DNA of 8,866 nt from Campylobacterales bacterium (GTDB lineage: Bacteria > Campylobacterota > Campylobacteria > Campylobacterales > JAADDG01), in assembly GCA_027009865.1 (NCBI GenBank), contig JALVCR010000225.1, positions 1 to 8,866 of the forward strand. Reading direction: 5' to 3'. The notes below the pieces were generated by a model. The model was given only the letters and a program-made list of their open reading frames with translations. It was not told the DNA's origin and searched no databases. Positions 6,194-8,866 of the stretch are shown piece after piece (positions within the stretch are counted from its first letter, which is position 1; every line of letters starts with the position of its first letter). Position numbers and translations under genes: made by a program.

Positions 6194-6206
6194 TTTGATT
6201 ATCAAA
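6194..6206. repeat. Short palindrome at the lipoprotein ribosome binding site
   Basis: TTTGAT-T-ATCAAA is a perfect 6-base inverted repeat with a 1-base centre. Its right end supplies the first bases of the AAAGGAG ribosome binding site (6204-6210) of the following gene. It could be a protein-binding site or a weak mRNA hairpin. The half-site resembles the TTGAT/ATCAA of FNR-type sites, but those need a 4-base spacer, so I do not assign it to FNR. In AT-rich DNA it may be chance. Confidence 0.3.
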
Positions 6207-6215
6207 GGAGTTATT

Positions 6216-6947
6216 GTGAAAAGGTTTTGGTTTTTGCTTGTTTTATTTGGGTTTACGGGATGCAACTCATATGATTTGAAAATAGTTAAATCTTATAATA
6301 TGAAAAGAGGAGGATTTGAGCCTTCTGGAGTTACTTTTTTTAAAAACTCTTTTTACATAGCGGGCGATGAAGGGAAGATAGCCGTTTTAAAGGATGATAA
6401 GATTTTTTATAAGAAATTAAAAAGAGGTTTGGATTTGGAGGGAATAACAAATGACGGAAAGAGTATATATGCAATTAATGAAATCAAAGGAGTAATTTAT
6501 AAAATAGAGAATTTTAAGATTAAAGAGAGATATAAAATACCTAAAAAAAGTGAAAATAGAAGAATTTTAAAAAAGAATAACAAAGACGGATTTGAGGGGA
6601 TAGCATTTATAAACGAAGATGAATTTGGAAAGCATTTTGTAGTCAGTGTTCAATCGTTTAAGAAAAAATCAAAGCTTGTATTTATCTCTCTTAAGGCAAG
6701 AGAGCTCAAAGTAGATAGAGTTGAAAAGGTGAAAATTAAAGATATTTCTGGACTTTTTTATAATAAAGGTATTTTATATATTCTCTCCGATACAGAAAAT
6801 AGAATTTATCTCTATAATTTGAAAAATTCAAAGATTATTAAAAAATATAAAATTCCAGGAAAAAATCAGGAAGGAATCTTCGTAAAAGGGGATAAATTTT
6901 TTATTGCCGACGATAGTGGAAAATTTTTTGAGATGAAATTGAAATAA
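6216..6947 (+). CDS. Lipoprotein with SdiA-regulated-type beta-propeller
   Basis: 243 residues. The N terminus MKRFWFLLVLFGFTGC is a lipoprotein signal with lipidation expected at Cys16. The mature part is a predicted beta-propeller resembling the SdiA-regulated family (PF06977, YjiK-like): a short acidic motif recurs at about 40-50 residue intervals, as EPSG (35-38), DLEG (73-76), GFEG (125-128), DISG (176-179) and NQEG (217-220). Each is followed by a hydrophobic strand and an aromatic-rich segment such as SFYIAGDEGKIAVL or GILYILSDTENRIYLY. The biochemical role of the family is unknown; a periplasmic or outer-membrane-anchored ligand-binding scaffold is inference. The GTG start is chosen because AAAGGAG (6204-6210) is 5 bases upstream and the signal peptide begins there; extending upstream would run into the divergent promoter. 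Family call by eye. Confidence 0.82.
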   Translation: MKRFWFLLVLFGFTGCNSYDLKIVKSYNMKRGGFEPSGVTFFKNSFYIAGDEGKIAVLKDDKIFYKKLKRGLDLEGITNDGKSIYAINEIKGVIYKIENFKIKERYKIPKKSENRRILKKNNKDGFEGIAFINEDEFGKHFVVSVQSFKKKSKLVFISLKARELKVDRVEKVKIKDISGLFYNKGILYILSDTENRIYLYNLKNSKIIKKYKIPGKNQEGIFVKGDKFFIADDSGKFFEMKLK

Positions 6948-6951
6948 TTCA

Positions 6952-6990
6952 AAGTATAAATATGGGCTGATACTTAAATTTTTATTTTAT
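6952..6990 (+). terminator. Weak possible terminator after the lipoprotein gene
   Basis: AAGTAT (6952-6957) can pair with ATACTT (6970-6975) around a 12-base loop, followed by a T-rich stretch (TTTTTATTTTATTTT). The stem is short and AT-rich, so termination would be inefficient. Placement just after the stop codon and before a new promoter is the main support. Confidence 0.3.
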
Positions 6991-7019
6991 TTTAAATTAT
7001 AAATTTTCATTTTTTTCGT

Positions 7020-7047
7020 TACAATTAATAAATTTAAAATTGGAGAG
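7020..7047 (+). promoter_or_regulatory. Promoter -10 and ribosome binding site of the mosaic secreted-protein gene
   Basis: TACAAT (7020-7025) fits a -10, with TTATAA (6997-7002) 17 bases upstream as a weak -35. GGAGAG (7042-7047) lies 5 bases before the ATG at 7053. Together with the possible terminator upstream, this suggests the gene has its own transcript. Confidence 0.5.
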
Positions 7048-7052
7048 TAAAA

Positions 7053-8651
7053 ATGAAAACTAAATATTTTATATCAGCAATTTTATCCTTGGCGCTTTTT
7101 GGAATTTCTTCTTTGGCTGATACGGAATCGAATGATGAATGCGTATCGAGCAATAGTGTATTTGAGCTTGAAGGAGTATCTTCTCATAAAATCGCAATTT
7201 TTAAAGGGGAGACAAGATCTAAAGGTATTCAGCCCGGAACCAATAAACCAGACTACGATAAAGATTATTTTGATTTTACTCCGGCAGTTGACGGAATAGT
7301 TAAAGTAAGTTTCAGATCAACCGGAACGACAAACTTTTTTATAGGCGTACCGTTTTGTAACAGATGGAATGTAGAGAGAGATTTTATATCAAGTAGCAAT
7401 ATTGTTTTTTATGCCAAAGCAAACGAGAGGGTAAATTTTCTTGCAATGTGCAGACATCCAAGAAATTATCAAGCTAAAATAGAGTTTATTCCTGCAAGTG
7501 AAAATCAAAATGATAAGCCCAAAATTTCTGTAAATAAGTCCATAGCAAGTGAAGGGGATGACGGAGTTTTAAAAGATATGATTTTTACTTTGACTTTAGA
7601 TAAACCATCTTCATCTTATGTTGGAGTAGAGTTTAAAACCTACGATATAGGGGCAAGAGCCAAAGAGGATTATGAACCGGTTGATAAAAGGGTTATTTTT
7701 GCTCCGGGAGAGATAAAAAAAGAGGTTAAAGTTCCTATTATAGGAGATGATGAGAAAGAGAGCGATGAGGCTTTTGAAGTTAGATTGCAAAATCCTTTGA
7801 ATGCTGTTTTGGCTGTAAAAAGCAGTGTCGGACTGATAAAAGATGACGATAGCGGATATGTGATCCCAGCATCTTTTGATGTAGAGCCAAATAGCGACTG
7901 TCAAAATTCCGAGGTTATAGAAGAGCTTGATGGAATAGATAAAAGCATAAAATTCAAGGCAAAAGGAGTGGTTGATCCAACCTATGAGGATGACGGAGAG
8001 GAAGGCAGAGACTATTACCATTTTACTCCGGCAAAAGATGGAAATGTTACAATAGAGATTAGCTCAAATAGGCCTACATGGTTTACAATAGGAACAAACG
8101 GGTGCTCTTCTCCTTGGGAGGGTGATAAATTTTGGAATATACAAAGAGGAACTACATCTTCAGTTTATAAAAATTTCTTTGTTAAAAAAGGAAAAAGAGT
8201 TGATATTTTAGCTTTAAGTTATGATAAAAAACAATATTCTTTAAAAGTTGAGTTTAATCCTTTATCCAAAGAGGATATCAAAAGAGATAATTTGGAGAAT
8301 TTTATAAAAAGATTATATAAGAAAGTTTTAAATAGGGATTATGATAAAGAGGGTCTTAAGTTTTGGGAAGAGAGATTAAAAGATGGAAATTCCACTGCTG
8401 ATGATTTGGCAAGATACTTTTTTGATTCTGAAGAGTTTAAATCCCAAAATCTATCCGATACTGAGTTTTTAAAAAGAGTTTATGAGACTATTTTGGGAAG
8501 ATCTCCAGATAGTGAGGGATATTCCTTTTGGCTAAAAGAGCTTGCTTATGGAAAAGTTGATAGAAGCAAACTTGTAGATATGTTTATAGATTCTCCTGAA
8601 TTTAGAGAAATAGCCGCAAAATATGGAATAAAGGCAAACAGACTCCATTAA
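7053..8651 (+). CDS. Secreted mosaic protein: PPC-like, Calx-beta, PPC-like, DUF4214
   Basis: 532 residues. A signal peptide (1-22, cleavage after SSLA) is followed by four parts. PPC-like domain A (about 24-147) starts with ESNDEC and has DYFDFTPAVDG (71-81) and a closing YQAKIEFIP. A Calx-beta domain (about 156-268) shows ASEGDDG, FTLTLDKPSSSYVGVEF, EDYEPVDKRVIFAPGEIKK and an acidic GDDEKESDEAFEVRL, likely calcium-binding. PPC-like domain B (about 277-403) repeats the first plan: EPNSDC, DYYHFTPAKDG (320-330) and YSLKVEFNP. A DUF4214 tandem (about 413-518) carries two copies around VLNRDYDKEGLKFWEERL and ILGRSPDSEGYSFWLKEL, each ending in a (F/S)-x-EF motif. Calx-beta and DUF4214 occur in large exported, often surface-attached or type I-secreted proteins. 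No catalytic domain is visible. An adhesin or matrix role is inference; domain names are by eye. Confidence 0.85.
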   Translation: MKTKYFISAILSLALFGISSLADTESNDECVSSNSVFELEGVSSHKIAIFKGETRSKGIQPGTNKPDYDKDYFDFTPAVDGIVKVSFRSTGTTNFFIGVPFCNRWNVERDFISSSNIVFYAKANERVNFLAMCRHPRNYQAKIEFIPASENQNDKPKISVNKSIASEGDDGVLKDMIFTLTLDKPSSSYVGVEFKTYDIGARAKEDYEPVDKRVIFAPGEIKKEVKVPIIGDDEKESDEAFEVRLQNPLNAVLAVKSSVGLIKDDDSGYVIPASFDVEPNSDCQNSEVIEELDGIDKSIKFKAKGVVDPTYEDDGEEGRDYYHFTPAKDGNVTIEISSNRPTWFTIGTNGCSSPWEGDKFWNIQRGTTSSVYKNFFVKKGKRVDILALSYDKKQYSLKVEFNPLSKEDIKRDNLENFIKRLYKKVLNRDYDKEGLKFWEERLKDGNSTADDLARYFFDSEEFKSQNLSDTEFLKRVYETILGRSPDSEGYSFWLKELAYGKVDRSKLVDMFIDSPEFREIAAKYGIKANRLH

Positions 8652-8656
8652 AAGAT

Positions 8657-8690
8657 ATCCCCTTTTGGGGATTTGCTTTATATTTTTTTA
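8657..8690 (+). terminator. Rho-independent terminator
   Basis: Six bases after the stop codon, ATCCCC (8657-8662), a TTTT loop and GGGGAT (8667-8672) form a compact GC-rich hairpin, unusual in this AT-rich DNA. It is followed by an imperfect T tract (TTGCTTTATATTTTTTT). It separates the mosaic protein gene from the next exported-protein gene. Confidence 0.75.
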
Positions 8691-8731
8691 AAATATAAAA
8701 TTATTTAAGTAGCATAAAATAATAAATTTTA

Positions 8732-8737
8732 TATAAT
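8732..8737 (+). promoter_or_regulatory. -10 box for the edge gene
   Basis: TATAAT, 35 bases before the ATG at 8767, predicts a start near 8744 and a leader that includes the AAAGGAG ribosome binding site (8754-8760). No clear -35. The surrounding sequence is almost pure A/T, which lowers certainty. Confidence 0.45.
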
Positions 8738-8766
8738 AAATTATATGAAAATAAAAGGAGTTTATC

Positions 8767-8866
8767 ATGAAACAGTTTAAATTATTTTATGCTGCTTTTT
8801 TATTAATGTTTTTTGCTTTGAATATATTCTCTCAAAGTGAAATAGAACCAAATGACAATTGCGCTA
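8767..8866 (+). CDS. Start of a second exported PPC-like protein (cut by the window edge)
   Basis: The first 33 codons are present. MKQFKLFYAAFLLMFFALNIFSQ is a signal peptide with a probable cleavage near Ser22-Gln23, followed by SEIEPNDNCA. The EPNDNC segment (27-32) matches the openings of both PPC-like domains of the upstream protein (ESNDEC at 25-30, EPNSDC at 278-283) and the EPND start that is classical for PPC domains. So this is probably a paralogue beginning with the same domain. AAAGGAG at 8754-8760 is 6 bases before the ATG. Length and remaining domains are unknown. Confidence 0.75.
   Translation, partial: MKQFKLFYAAFLLMFFALNIFSQSEIEPNDNCA

Noticed and set aside
6194..6206. FNR-type operator (TTGAT/ATCAA half-sites)
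   Set aside because: The half-sites are right but the centre is 1 base, not the 4 that CRP/FNR dimers require.
6114..6215. A longer N terminus for the SdiA-regulated-type lipoprotein
   Set aside because: It would overlap the divergent aldolase-like gene and its promoter and would bury the lipoprotein signal peptide; the GTG at 6216 has a well-placed AAAGGAG.
7611..8021. A 136-codon minus-strand frame inside the mosaic secreted-protein gene
   Set aside because: The plus-strand gene has a signal peptide and recognisable domains over the same span; the reverse frame has no plausible start signal or family resemblance.

Overview
The window is AT-rich, gene-dense DNA. Arginine is coded almost entirely by AGA, proteins are rich in Lys, Glu and Ile, and the -10 boxes are TATAAT-like with weak or no -35. 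The order aroK-der-(DUF3108)-kdsA-ribH-nusB-pyrF, with an Aquifex-type metal-dependent KdsA, points to Campylobacterota. Campylobacter jejuni, as I recall it, keeps aroK, der, kdsA, ribH, nusB and pyrF in one neighbourhood. I cannot name the genus from sequence alone.

Left part (1-4615) is a core housekeeping block. On the minus strand, der (ribosome-assembly GTPase) overlaps the start of aroK (shikimate kinase, cut by the window edge). Divergently, a tight plus-strand operon runs from an exported DUF3108 protein through kdsA (KDO synthesis for LPS), ribH (riboflavin synthesis), nusB (antitermination) and pyrF (UMP synthesis). Its gaps are 4-base ATGA overlaps or at most 12 bases.

Middle part (4616-6215) is a junction between core and accessory DNA. 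It holds tRNA-Ser(GCU) with its own promoter. A convergent vapBC-type toxin-antitoxin pair (PIN toxin, ribbon-helix-helix antitoxin) ends only 18 bases from the tRNA, and an inverted repeat brackets its promoter. Next comes a class II aldolase/adducin-fold protein in which every expected metal ligand appears to be replaced.

Right part (6216-8866) encodes exported proteins. First is a lipoprotein with a SdiA-regulated-type beta-propeller. Second is a 532-residue secreted mosaic: two PPC-like domains around a Calx-beta domain, then a DUF4214 tandem. After a terminator, the start of a third exported protein carries the same Glu-x-Asn-x-x-Cys motif as the PPC-like domains, so a tandem family of secreted adhesin-like or surface proteins probably continues beyond the window. 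This family and the metal-site-less aldolase homologue are the least explained content here. I see no CRISPR array, insertion sequence or phage gene.
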